From the NCBI RefSeq assembly GCF_011926545.1, contig NZ_JAATIT010000007.1:55587-119586 (forward strand): a stretch of 64,000 nt of DNA, given 5' to 3'. This DNA is from Sphingopyxis italica. GTDB taxonomy: Bacteria > Pseudomonadota > Alphaproteobacteria > Sphingomonadales > Sphingomonadaceae. Every line of letters starts with the position of its first letter. Positions within the stretch are counted from its first letter, which is position 1. This document shows positions 55,337-63,914 of the stretch, one piece after another. The notes beneath the pieces are model-generated. The model saw only the letters and a program-made list of their open reading frames with translations, was not told the DNA's origin and made no database searches. A program made the translations under genes and the position numbers.

Positions 55337-55819
55337 ATGCCGAACGATACCGACGCCACCCATATCCTCGCCGCCGACCACCGCGCGGTCGAGGCCCTGT
55401 TCGAGGAGTTCGAGAAGGCCAGCGGTTCGGACCGCAAGGCCAAGATCGCCGAGAAAATCTGCACCGAACTCAAGATCCACGCGCAGATCGAGGAGGAAGT
55501 TTTCTATCCGGCGCTGAAGGGCAAGATCGACGACGATCTGTTGAAAGAAGCCTATGTCGAGCATGACGGTGCGAAGGTGCTCATCAACGACATTCTCGCC
55601 TCCGGCCCCGGCGACGAATATTTCGAAGCGAAGGTCACGGTGCTGTCCGAAGAGATCAAGCATCATGTGAAGGAAGAGGAAAAGCAGCACGACAATATGT
55701 TCCAGCAGGCGCGTGCCGCCGAGGTCGATCTGGATGCGCTTGGCGAGCAAATGCTTGCGCGCAAGGAGGAACTGAAGCGTCAGGCCGAAACCGCGGGACT
55801 GCCGCAGGCCGGCTCGTGA
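55337..55819 (+). CDS. Hemerythrin domain protein
   Basis: A 160-residue four-helix protein. HILAADHRAVEALFEEFEK, IHAQIEEEVFYPAL and IKHHVKEEEKQHDNMF carry the His/Glu ligands for a di-iron site that binds oxygen or NO. Similar proteins are members of the alphaproteobacterial stress regulon. The start has GGAG before it. CinA follows after 10 bases. Confidence 0.92.
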   Translation: MPNDTDATHILAADHRAVEALFEEFEKASGSDRKAKIAEKICTELKIHAQIEEEVFYPALKGKIDDDLLKEAYVEHDGAKVLINDILASGPGDEYFEAKVTVLSEEIKHHVKEEEKQHDNMFQQARAAEVDLDALGEQMLARKEELKRQAETAGLPQAGS

Positions 55820-55829
55820 CGATGTAGCG

Positions 55830-56333
55830 ATGACGCCGGATCCCATCGGCAAGCGCCTCGCCGAACTGGCGGGGCGCGTTGCCGACGGCGATATCCGTTT
55901 CGCGACGGCCGAAAGCTGCACCGGCGGCCAGCTGGCGGCGGCGCTTGCCGGTCACACCGCGCTCGGCTCGCATCTTGAGCGCGGCTATGTCGTCTATTCG
56001 GTCGATGCGAAGTGCGAGATGCTCGGCATATCGCGCGCCCTGGCCGAACGCTCGCAAGGCGTCGGCGCGAGCGTGACGGCGGCGCTGGCCGAGGCTGCGC
56101 TTCACAAAAGCCGCGCCGACGTCGCGATCGCGATCACCGGCTTTTGCGGCCCGCGCGAGGGCGATGAGGAAGTCGGCCTCGTCCATCTTGCCTGCGCGGT
56201 ACACGGACGGGGGGCGCTCAGCCGCACATGCCATTTCGGCGAGATCGGCCGGCGCGCCATGCTCGACGCCGCGGTAGCCGAGGCGATTGCGATGCTGTGC
56301 GAAGCGGTAGAGCGGTTGCCGACAGGCGATTGA
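55830..56333 (+). CDS. Stand-alone CinA C-terminal domain (nicotinamide-nucleotide amidase, PncC-like)
   Basis: A 167-residue protein. FATAESCTGGQLAAALAGHTALGSHLERGYVVYSVDAKCEMLGI carries the CinA C-domain signature and ADVAIAITGFCGPREGDEEVGLVHLA the second conserved block. Full-length CinA has an extra N-terminal molybdopterin-binding-like domain, absent here. PncC deamidates NMN for NAD recycling. Why it lies between stress and GH130 genes is unclear. Confidence 0.88.
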   Translation: MTPDPIGKRLAELAGRVADGDIRFATAESCTGGQLAAALAGHTALGSHLERGYVVYSVDAKCEMLGISRALAERSQGVGASVTAALAEAALHKSRADVAIAITGFCGPREGDEEVGLVHLACAVHGRGALSRTCHFGEIGRRAMLDAAVAEAIAMLCEAVERLPTGD

Positions 56334-56371
56334 CCGCTGCCCCCACCCCCCGCGCGAAAGGAGGAGCATCC

Positions 56372-57490
56372 ATGGATTTTCCGGCCGACCGGCTGGTGTT
56401 CGGCCCCGACGATGTCGATCTGTCGCGTTCGCCGCTCGCGGGCCATCTCGATGCCGAGACCTTCGTGCTCGGGGCCTTCAATCCGGGGCTCGCACGCCTT
56501 GCGAGCGGCAATCTGCTGATGCTCGTGCGTGTCGCGGAGGCGCTGCGCGAACCCGTGTCGAACGGTCATGTTCACAGCATCCGCTGGGACGAGGGACGCT
56601 ATGTCCGCGACGCCTGGCCGCTCGAACTGTGCGACACCGCCGATCCGCGAAAATTCCTCGTCCACGGCGGCAGCTGGCAGGTCATGGCGCTGACCTCGCT
56701 CTCCTGGCTGCTGCCGGTCGAACTGGCCCCTGACGGGCTGGAGGTCGTCGCGGTGCATTACGACCGGGCGGTGGCGCCGCACGCCGCCTTCCAATGCTAT
56801 GGCGTCGAGGATGCGCGGATCAGCCGGCTCGAGGGCCGCTGGCTGATGACGAGCTGCTCGGTCAGTCCCGAACGCCATTCGACGACGCTTTACAGCTCGG
56901 AGAACGGACTCGACTGGCGCTTCGAGGACATCGTGCTCGATCACCAGAACAAGGACATGCTGATCTTCGAAGGCCGGATCGCCGGCCAGTATTGGGCGCA
57001 GACGCGGCCCCTCGGCGCGCTCTATTTCACCTATCCGCCGGGGAGCCCGTGGCGGGCCGGCCCGTCGATCAACCTCGCCTCCTCGCCCGACGCGCTGCAC
57101 TGGAAGCCGCGGCGCGAGCCGGGGCTGCGGCCGCATGCCGATACGGTCGCGACCGCCCGGATAGGCGGCGGAACCCCGCCGATCCTTACCGAGCGCGGCT
57201 GGCTGACTTTATGGCATGGCGTCGAGCCGAAGGAAATCGTCGGCATCTATCGCACCTATTGGTCGATCCTCGATCCCGACGATCCGTCGCATGTCCTCGA
57301 AAGCGAGCATCGGCCGCTGCTTGAGGCGAAGCCCGACCTGACGCGGCCGCTCGAAGACAAGATGTATCTACGCGACGTCGTCTTCACGACGGGCATCGCC
57401 GACGCCGGCGACTATTTCATCGTCGCGTCGGGTGAAGCTGACCTGGCTTGCCGCATCACCCATATCCCCAAGTCGCATTTCGGCCTTTGA
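56372..57490 (+). CDS. GH130-family (mannoside phosphorylase-like) protein, short form
   Basis: 372 residues, five-bladed propeller. GAFNPGLARLASGNLLMLVRVAE opens the first blade, CYGVEDARISRLEGRWLMTSCSVSP holds the catalytic Asp region, and the GH130 phosphate-binding side is suggested by HQNKDMLIFEGRI. A strong AAAGGAGGAG precedes the ATG. Together with the long form it may degrade or rearrange the product of the GT4 fusion (inference). Confidence 0.88.
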   Translation: MDFPADRLVFGPDDVDLSRSPLAGHLDAETFVLGAFNPGLARLASGNLLMLVRVAEALREPVSNGHVHSIRWDEGRYVRDAWPLELCDTADPRKFLVHGGSWQVMALTSLSWLLPVELAPDGLEVVAVHYDRAVAPHAAFQCYGVEDARISRLEGRWLMTSCSVSPERHSTTLYSSENGLDWRFEDIVLDHQNKDMLIFEGRIAGQYWAQTRPLGALYFTYPPGSPWRAGPSINLASSPDALHWKPRREPGLRPHADTVATARIGGGTPPILTERGWLTLWHGVEPKEIVGIYRTYWSILDPDDPSHVLESEHRPLLEAKPDLTRPLEDKMYLRDVVFTTGIADAGDYFIVASGEADLACRITHIPKSHFGL

Positions 57491-57501
57491 GCATAGGGAC
57501 C

Positions 57502-57783
57502 TCAATAGGTCGCCGGCGGATCGCTCGCGGGGAAGGATTCGTCCGAGGCTTGATCCACATTTTCCCACGGGCGCTTCACCTCGTCGCGCATGCCTTCCGG
57601 GCCCGCCGAACGGGTCTGGTCGAAATTCTCCGATTGGGTCTCGCCGTCGGCAAAGGCCGCGCTATGCCGTTCGCCCTTTGTCGCCTGAGGTGCGGACTTG
57701 CGCGTAAACCAGAAAAGCGCGCCGAGCGTCCCGAGCGCCAATATCTTTCCCAGTCCTGAACCGTTTTTTGTTGCGCTTGCCAT
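57502..57783 (-). CDS. Small membrane-anchored hypothetical protein
   Basis: A 93-residue protein with one helix (GLGKILALGTLGALFWFTRK) and a hydrophilic tail ending in WENVDQASDESFPASDPPATY, a C-terminal pattern (SDESFPASDPP) often seen in short sphingomonad proteins of unknown function. It converges on the short GH130 gene. Confidence 0.65.
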   Translation of the reverse strand: MASATKNGSGLGKILALGTLGALFWFTRKSAPQATKGERHSAAFADGETQSENFDQTRSAGPEGMRDEVKRPWENVDQASDESFPASDPPATY

Positions 57784-57963
57784 GACTTCATCCTTCGCTG
57801 TTCTTCCGGAACGACGCTTTCCGCCGCGCGGAGTTGCACGGTTCGTTCGAAACGCACGACTGATTTCGGGACGCTTATCCCAGGTTAAGCGAACGGCGCC
57901 GCCGTCGCGGCGGCGCCCACCCTTCGGTCCGGCCCGACGTCGCCTTCATCCCCAAGCCGCTAT

Positions 57964-58123
57964 CTAGACCGGCGACCCCCGGCGATATTCGACGACCGCA
58001 TCCTCGCGTTTCTCGGGCCGAATATAGATCGAGCTGAACAGGGGCGAGGCGGTCTCCAATTCGACCTCGATTGTAAAGGACGATATTGGCCTTGATATGG
58101 CCGATGCGCTTACTCGCCGCCAT
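57964..58123 (-). pseudogene. Probable frameshifted small gene downstream of glucose dehydrogenase
   Basis: An ATG at 58123 opens MAASKRIGHIKANIV, and one frame later a clean reading SFTIEVELETASPLFSSIYI then continues RPEKREDAVVEYRRGSPV to a stop at 57964. The two parts are in different frames (total length not a multiple of three), so either a base was gained or lost near 58075-58085 or the sequence holds an error. It starts 14 bases after gcd. Joined, it would be about 52 residues. Confidence 0.5.
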
Positions 58124-58137
58124 GGGTCAGGACCCGC

Positions 58138-60534
58138 TCACGGCAGCGCGTAGGCGATCACTTCGTCGCCGATCGGCGTCTCCATGAAATGATGGCCGCC
58201 GGCATAAATCACGACATATTGCTTGCCGTTCGCCTCATAGATCATCGGCGTCGCCTGACCGCCCGCGGGCAGGACGTCGGACCAGATCGTCCTGCCCGTT
58301 TTCAAGTCGATCGCGCGGATCAGATTGTCGGTCGCCGCCGCGATGAAGATCAGCCCGCTCGCGGTAATCACCGCGCCGCCATTGTTCGGCGTGCCGATGG
58401 TGATCGGCAGCATCGAGGGGATGCCGAAGGGGCCGTTGGTGCGCGCGGTGCCAAAGGGGCGGTCCCAGATCGTCTTGCCGGTCGCGATGTCGATCGCGCG
58501 GATGCCGCCATAGGGCGGCTGCTTGCACAGCATCCCGGTGAAGGGCAGGCGCCAGCCGGCGTTGACGTCGATCGCATAGGGGGTGCCGGCCTGCGGGTCG
58601 CCCGCGCCCTCGGCCCCGCCGATCTCGCCGCGGGCCTGATCGCGCGGCGCCCAGCCTCGCCTGTTCGCCTCGGCGCGCGGCACGAGGCGGACATAGTTGG
58701 GCATGTCGTTGTAATTGGCGACGATCACGCCGCGAACCGGATCGACCGCGACGCCGCCCCAGTCGGTTCCGCCATTATAGCCCGGATATTCGATCGACCG
58801 GCGCTCGCTCGTCGGCGGGGTGTAGAAACCCTTGTAGCTCGCCTTGCGGAACTGGATGCGGCAGATCATCTGGTCGATCGGCGACATGCCCCACATATCG
58901 CGCTCGATAAGGTCGGGCTTGCGGAGCGTATGCCACAGCGACACGATCTGCGTCGGCGACCGCTCGGCCGGCTCGACCCCGCCGCCCGGGGCCTCGATCG
59001 TGCCGGCCGGGGTGAGCGGACGCCCGGTGCGCCGGTCGAGAATATAGATGTCGCCCTGCTTGCTCGGCAGCACGAGCGCGGGGATCGCGCCGTCGGGGCC
59101 GGGATAGTCGATCAGCGTCGCCTGTGCCCCGAAATCATAATCCCAGACGTCCTTCTTCACCGCTTGAAAATGCCAGCGCGGCTTGCCGGTGGCCACGTCG
59201 AGCGCGACGAGCGAAGTCGCATATTCATTCTCGGCCGGGCGGCGCAGGCTCGAATAATAGTCGGCGGCGGCATTGCCCATAGGCAGATAGACGAGGCCCA
59301 GGGCTTCGTCGCCCGATGCGATTGTCCACATGTTAGGCGTCCCGCGCGCCCACGTCTCTCCCGGCGGCGGATAGCCGCTCCAGTCGGGGTTCATCATATC
59401 CCATGCCCAGGCGAGCTTGCCGGTGGCCGCGTCGAAGCCGCGGATCACCCCCGACGGCGCCCAGCGGCTCTGTCCGTCGAGGACCTGATGTCCGGTAACG
59501 ATGATGCCGCGCACGATCGTCGGCGGCGAGTTGATCGAGACATATCCCGGCGGGGTGCGGCCCATGCCGATCTTCGTGTCGACTTGACCATTGGTGCCGA
59601 AGTCCTGACACGGCCGGCCGGTCGCCGCATCGAGCGCGAACAGGCGCGCGTCGAGCGTGCCGAAGATGATCCGCCGCGCGCAGGCCTGATCGGCGGCCGC
59701 CCCGGGCAGCGCATAATAGCTCACCCCGCGGCAGGCGGCGGTATAGGGGATCGCGTCGTCGGACACCTTGGGGTCGAAGCGCCAGCGTTGCCGCCCGGTC
59801 GCCGGATCGAGCGCGAGGACGATATTCTTGGGCGTGCAGACATAAAGGCTGTCGCCGATCTTCAGCGGCGTATTCTCCGCGCCATAGGTGCCATGCGCCG
59901 CCTTCGACGGCATATCGCCGGTGTGGATCAGCCAGGCGCGCTCCAGCTTGCCGACATTGGCCGGCGTGATCTGCGCGAGCGGAGAATAGCGCCGGGCGCT
60001 GTAGCTGCCGCCATAGGCCGGCCAATCGCTGCCCGTTTGCATGAGCGCCGGGTCGGCCATCGCCCAGCGGCTCGCCGGAAGATCTTGCAGCGGCCGGGCG
60101 CTATTGAGCCAGCCGAGCATCGCACCGCTCGCCACGGCGACGAGGACGACAAGGCCGCTTCCCGCGAGCGCCAGCCGCCAGCGGCGCGGCCGGGTGGAGA
60201 GCGCGGCCATCGCAAAGATCACGAGCAGCAGCAGGACGAGGGGGGCGACGACGCGAGGGACGAGCGCCCAGCCATTGCCGCCGACTTCCCACAGCGCCCA
60301 CACGAGCGTGCAGAACACGACGGCGACATAGATCCAGCCGCCCAATATCCGGCCGCGTATCAGCAGCAGGCCGCCAGCCAGCATCGCGCCGCCGGCGATC
60401 AGATAATAGGCCGATCCGCCGAGCGCCGTCAGCCAGATGCCGCCGATCAGGAGGATGATGCCGATCGCCGCCACGATCACTCCGGTGATCAGGGGGAGGA
60501 GAGGGGCGGAGAAAATCTGGCGCAGTCGGAGCAT
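58138..60534 (-). CDS. gcd: Membrane-bound PQQ-dependent glucose dehydrogenase
   Basis: A 798-residue protein, the typical mGDH length. Five membrane helices fill the first 145 residues (PLLPLITGVIVAAIGIILLIGGIW onwards), then a quinoprotein propeller with the PQQ motifs DWPAYGGSYSARRYSPLAQI, CRGVSYY, DPATGRQRWRFDPKV and GGHHFMETPIGDEVIAYALP at the end. It oxidises glucose to gluconolactone in the periplasm, giving electrons to ubiquinone. The start is supported by AAGGAC. Confidence 0.95.
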   Translation of the reverse strand: MLRLRQIFSAPLLPLITGVIVAAIGIILLIGGIWLTALGGSAYYLIAGGAMLAGGLLLIRGRILGGWIYVAVVFCTLVWALWEVGGNGWALVPRVVAPLVLLLLVIFAMAALSTRPRRWRLALAGSGLVVLVAVASGAMLGWLNSARPLQDLPASRWAMADPALMQTGSDWPAYGGSYSARRYSPLAQITPANVGKLERAWLIHTGDMPSKAAHGTYGAENTPLKIGDSLYVCTPKNIVLALDPATGRQRWRFDPKVSDDAIPYTAACRGVSYYALPGAAADQACARRIIFGTLDARLFALDAATGRPCQDFGTNGQVDTKIGMGRTPPGYVSINSPPTIVRGIIVTGHQVLDGQSRWAPSGVIRGFDAATGKLAWAWDMMNPDWSGYPPPGETWARGTPNMWTIASGDEALGLVYLPMGNAAADYYSSLRRPAENEYATSLVALDVATGKPRWHFQAVKKDVWDYDFGAQATLIDYPGPDGAIPALVLPSKQGDIYILDRRTGRPLTPAGTIEAPGGGVEPAERSPTQIVSLWHTLRKPDLIERDMWGMSPIDQMICRIQFRKASYKGFYTPPTSERRSIEYPGYNGGTDWGGVAVDPVRGVIVANYNDMPNYVRLVPRAEANRRGWAPRDQARGEIGGAEGAGDPQAGTPYAIDVNAGWRLPFTGMLCKQPPYGGIRAIDIATGKTIWDRPFGTARTNGPFGIPSMLPITIGTPNNGGAVITASGLIFIAAATDNLIRAIDLKTGRTIWSDVLPAGGQATPMIYEANGKQYVVIYAGGHHFMETPIGDEVIAYALP

Positions 60535-60826
60535 CGCGATGTCCTTTCGGTGCAGCGATCGTCCCTGCGGGCGTGTCCGGGCTCTTATCAGGGCATCGGG
60601 CGACGGCCGTTCGAACACCCTCTCTCACATGAAACCGCTGCGTGCCGGTGCGCGAGGGTGCTGGTCATTGCCTCCAACGCATTGCTTCGAAAAATGATGC
60701 GTCGAAACGTTGCCCGACGGCGAAGCCGCAGCGGATAGGGATACGCGGGCGCGGGGGCGACGTGGAATGGCAATGGCGCGCTTGACGGCGACCGATCAAA
60801 CTGGCAATCGCCGCCGACTTGGCGAT

Positions 60827-60900
60827 GCGGGTATAGCATAGTGGTAATGCTCTAGCCTTCCAAGCTAGCTAGGCGGGTTCGATTCCCGCTACCCGCTCCA
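60827..60900 (+). tRNA. tRNA-Gly(UCC), integration site
   Basis: A 74-base tRNA with CCA. The acceptor GCGGGTA pairs with TACCCGC, the anticodon arm CTAGC-CTTCCAA-GCTAG gives TCC, and the T-arm contains GGTTCGATTCC. An integrase points away from it 205 bases later, so its 3' end is probably the attL core of the following element. Confidence 0.97.
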
Positions 60901-61052
60901 GGTCCTTGCTCGCCGACGTTCGCATTCGTCTGGACACCCCTTGAAATTCTGCGGTATATTGCAGCTGTTGCGCCGCGGGTGCTCGCCCATGTTCGCTCAC
61001 AGTCGTCGCCTGTGGTGGTATCATTGGGGGGTGTCGCCACGTGGCTAATGCG

Positions 61053-61074
61053 ATACCCCCAAGATTGGGGGTAT
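61053..61074. promoter_or_regulatory. Inverted repeat upstream of the integrase
   Basis: ATACCCCC-AAGATT-GGGGGTAT, a perfect 8-bp repeat with a 6-base loop, lies 31 bases before the integrase start. It may be an operator or arm site for integrase or AlpA. The remainder of 60901-61105 shows no gene. Confidence 0.5.
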
Positions 61075-61105
61075 TTGTTGATGCGGTAATTTGGGGGGCG
61101 ACCCA

Positions 61106-62338
61106 ATGGCTTTAACTGACTTGGCGATCCGGAATGCAAAGCCCGGCCCAAAGCCGATCAAACTGGCGGATGGCGCGGGCATGTTTTTGCTCGTCACTCC
61201 GGCAGGCGGCAAGCTGTGGCGACTCAAATATCGCATTGATGGTAGGGAAAAGCTCTTAGCTATGGGCGCTTATCCAGAGGTCAGCCTCAGCAACGCCCGC
61301 AAACGCCGGGAGGAAGCGCGGACGATGATCGCGCTGGGCAAAGATCCATCACGGGAAAAACAGCGCGACAAGTTGCGTTCCCGCGCGCAGGCGGCGGATA
61401 CCTTTACCGCCATCGCGGACGAATATTGCGCCAAACGCAGGCGTGATGGTGAGAAAGGTTGGGCGCCAGCCACGGCTACCCGGAGTGAATATCTCCTGTC
61501 CTTGCTGAATAGCGGCATTGGGCGGCTGGCAATTGCTGATATTGAGCCTTCAGACATTCTGGCCGCCGTTCGCAAAATCGAGAGCAAAGGCAATCTCGAA
61601 AGTGCGCGGCGAACCCTTCAGTTGGCAAGCATGGTGTTTCGGTACGCCGTGGCGACAGCGCGCCTGCGCTCGGATCCTACCCGCGATCTACGCGGTGCCC
61701 TCACGGCTCCCACCGTCACGCATTATGGAGCTATTACGGATGCGAGCAGGGTTGGGGAGTTGCTGCGTGCAATCGACGGCTATGACGGACAGGGACACAC
61801 CAAGTTGGCAATGCAGTTAGCGCCCCATGTTTTCGTCCGCCCCGGCGAATTGCGACATGCTGATTGGAGCGAGATTGATCTGGAAAATGCGATTTGGACC
61901 ATCCCGTCTGAAAAGATGAAAATGAGAAAGGCGCACGTCGTGCCGCTATCGCGCCAAGTGATAGCATTTTTTAAAAAGGCTAAATCTCATACAGGACCGA
62001 GCGGCTACGTTTTTCCATCGTTACGGTCTCGTGCGCGGCCGATGAGCGAAAACACGGTAAATGCGGGCTTGCGCAGGCTCGGCTACACCAGTCAGGAAAT
62101 GACCGCGCATGGGTTTCGAGCGATGGCCTCTACGCTCCTAAATGAGTCAGGGAAATGGCACCCCGACGCGATAGAGCGAGCACTGGCCCATGCCGATGGC
62201 GACAAGGTGCGCGCGGCCTACCATCGCGGCGCGCATTGGCAGGAGCGCGTTGAAATGGCCCAGTGGTGGAGCGACTATCTTGATCAGCTCCGGGTTGGGT
62301 CAGAGAAAAACATCTCGTCGGACACCGGTCAAATTTGA
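61106..62338 (+). CDS. Tyrosine-type site-specific integrase (P4-like, DUF4102 N-terminus)
   Basis: 410 residues. MALTDLAIRNAKPGPKPIKLADGAGMFLLV is the P4-integrase N-terminal arm-binding domain. The catalytic domain has Arg in FVRPGELRHADWSEID, Lys in PSEKMKMRKAHVVPLS, HGFRAMASTLLNE (His and second Arg) and a final His/Tyr region ALAHADGDKVRAAYHRGAHW. It catalyses recombination at tRNA genes; it lies beside tRNA-Gly in the usual orientation. The ATG at 61106 gives the standard N-terminus. Confidence 0.95.
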   Translation: MALTDLAIRNAKPGPKPIKLADGAGMFLLVTPAGGKLWRLKYRIDGREKLLAMGAYPEVSLSNARKRREEARTMIALGKDPSREKQRDKLRSRAQAADTFTAIADEYCAKRRRDGEKGWAPATATRSEYLLSLLNSGIGRLAIADIEPSDILAAVRKIESKGNLESARRTLQLASMVFRYAVATARLRSDPTRDLRGALTAPTVTHYGAITDASRVGELLRAIDGYDGQGHTKLAMQLAPHVFVRPGELRHADWSEIDLENAIWTIPSEKMKMRKAHVVPLSRQVIAFFKKAKSHTGPSGYVFPSLRSRARPMSENTVNAGLRRLGYTSQEMTAHGFRAMASTLLNESGKWHPDAIERALAHADGDKVRAAYHRGAHWQERVEMAQWWSDYLDQLRVGSEKNISSDTGQI

Positions 62339-62346
62339 CCGGTGTC
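62321..62346. terminator. 26-bp perfect palindrome over the integrase stop codon
   Basis: Two 13-base arms (GACACCGGTCAAA and its exact complement TTTGACCGGTGTC) with no spacer, containing the stop codon at 62336-62338. It could act as a terminator of both strands or as a binding site for a dimeric protein. No T run follows, so the terminator reading is weak. Confidence 0.45.
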
Positions 62347-62502
62347 CCACCTATCGATCGGAGCAGGCGAGAGATTGGAGTGCCCCGAGGTTTGCGCCGT
62401 GTAGTGTTACGCCCCGTGTTGTGGGGCAACTGACCCAACCAGCCCAATAGTCGAGGATATACGGTGATCTCCAGTGATGTTGCTAAGGTTCTGGATCGAG
62501 TT

Positions 62503-63399
62503 TCATGTACCGGATTGACGGGTCAGTTTGAGCCCTGAGGATGTTACTCTTAAGCCCATTAGGAGCGACAAATCTTTGAAGGAGAATCGGTCGATCCAAA
62601 GGAGTTGAAGAGTGTGGAACGGTTCGACAATTCGGCGTTTCACTATTTGCCGCTTGGAACCTTTGTCGGTTTCGTACCTCGCACGGGCTGGCCAGAACGA
62701 TTGCATCGGGTAGGTGAGCGGATCTGGCAAATTCGTCAGCGGCTTATCTGAGATTCTAATACGGCGGTAGACTGGGCTAGCGGTGCCGTAGCCTGCAGCT
62801 CGTTTTGTGCGATATCCCTTCAATTTTTTCAGTCTCTTCAAAACGTCGACCATCTCTCCACCGGCCACAAGATGGACATGGAGCTGCCAAACATCTGCAC
62901 TAGCTTCATATTCTCCGTGCATGAACGCAAATATAAAGCCGCTGCTGCCGACGGCGCCGCATCTGTTCAGCGCCTTCCGAAAGCGCTCCATAAATCTGAC
63001 GGGGTCAACTTGGTCGAGGTCAAGGCCGGGTATATCCCAACCTTCCGGAATGATTGTGGCAGTTACTATGGGGGCGATCCCGCACGTCTCGACGAGTTGC
63101 CACAATTGTCCCCCGACCGCATTTCGTCGCGCGCGATAAAAAGTCGCTGACGCCAGAGTGGCTGGTGGCTTTTCGCCAGCACTCGCGGACAATTTGTCGG
63201 CAAGCTTAATCGCGGCTTCTGCGTTGATTATCTCAGGAAATTTCTCAGCACATCGCCTTAGGCTCATTGCTCGCTTCGCGTCCTCAGCCCTCGCGCTAGC
63301 TTTCGTTTCAAATCTGCCTTTTGCTCCCGTCCGATCTGCCTTGCTGGGACAGTAGAGCTTTTTCGGTTTCAAAAGATCATTGATGCTGCGCCGGGACAT
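62503..63399 (-). CDS. Element-encoded protein with HUH-like motif, possible replication initiator
   Basis: 298 residues. No family is firmly recognised. The segment GEYEASADVWQLHVHLVAGG at about 162-181 contains H-V-H, which resembles motif 2 of HUH endonucleases of rolling-circle replication proteins; a GYRTKRAAGY tyrosine region follows at about 195. The ATG at 63399 overlaps the stop of the AlpA gene (TGATG) and has AGGAGA before it. Codon use is less GC-rich than that of the flanking chromosome. The 160-base gap between it and the integrase shows only a hairpin at about 62412-62428. Confidence 0.5.
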   Translation of the reverse strand: MSRRSINDLLKPKKLYCPSKADRTGAKGRFETKASARAEDAKRAMSLRRCAEKFPEIINAEAAIKLADKLSASAGEKPPATLASATFYRARRNAVGGQLWQLVETCGIAPIVTATIIPEGWDIPGLDLDQVDPVRFMERFRKALNRCGAVGSSGFIFAFMHGEYEASADVWQLHVHLVAGGEMVDVLKRLKKLKGYRTKRAAGYGTASPVYRRIRISDKPLTNLPDPLTYPMQSFWPARARYETDKGSKRQIVKRRIVEPFHTLQLLWIDRFSFKDLSLLMGLRVTSSGLKLTRQSGT

Positions 63400-63671
63400 C
63401 AACGGTCTCCTGCGGATTTCGAACTAGGGATTGTTCCGTCCGCCACTAGCTTCGCGACACTTTCGACCTTTACCAGAGTCCGACGACCTATTCGGCAGAT
63501 CTCAACGTCACCGGAATTGATCAACGAATAGGCCGTCGTCCTTCCAATCGACATACAGCGGCAAAATTCTCTGATGCTTACGAGCGCAGGAAGATGAATG
63601 GAAGAAACCGGAAAAACCGAGTTTGGCTGTCCTGCCGAGATCCCTTCGAAAATGATTCCTGATTTTGTCAT
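63399..63671 (-). CDS. AlpA-type excisionase / helix-turn-helix regulator
   Basis: A 90-residue protein. VSIREFCRCMSIGRTTAYSLINSGDVEICRIGRRTLVKVESVAKLV is the classic AlpA/HTH_17 wing found in phage P4-like satellites and integrative elements, where it controls the integrase or excision. Start at 63671 because GGAGG lies 6 bases upstream; an ATG at 63683 is also in frame. It precedes the HUH-like gene with a 1-base stop/start overlap. Confidence 0.85.
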   Translation of the reverse strand: MTKSGIIFEGISAGQPNSVFPVSSIHLPALVSIREFCRCMSIGRTTAYSLINSGDVEICRIGRRTLVKVESVAKLVADGTIPSSKSAGDR

Positions 63672-63827
63672 GTTAGCCTCCATTGCTGTTGAGAGGCGTA
63701 GTCACCTACACGCGGAACAGGCTTTGAAAACAAATTTATCTTGCATCTGGCGCTCGATTTTTCTTAGATTTCCGGGGAAATTTAATCCCAATCGGTAGGG
63801 ATAAATTTCTCCAAGGGAGTCAAGCTG

Positions 63828-63914
63828 GTGAAAAAAGTTTCGGAACTGGAAGCCGAAATTTTTCGACGGCCTTCATTTTATGCTGATGAAGATCACTTTG
63901 ATGAGGTGACGTGA
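63828..63914 (+). pseudogene. 5' fragment of a small ORF interrupted by an IS end
   Basis: GTG start with AAGGGAG upstream begins KKVSELEAEIFRRPSFYADE and stops at a TGA (63912-63914) which is the first three bases of the IS-like end. The natural frame after the insertion is lost, so the original gene is truncated. It is divergent from alpA. Confidence 0.5.

Noticed and set aside
57784..57850. Possible EcfG motif (GCAAC-N16-CGTC) before the small gene at 57502
   Set aside because: Two mismatches and no support from gene function.
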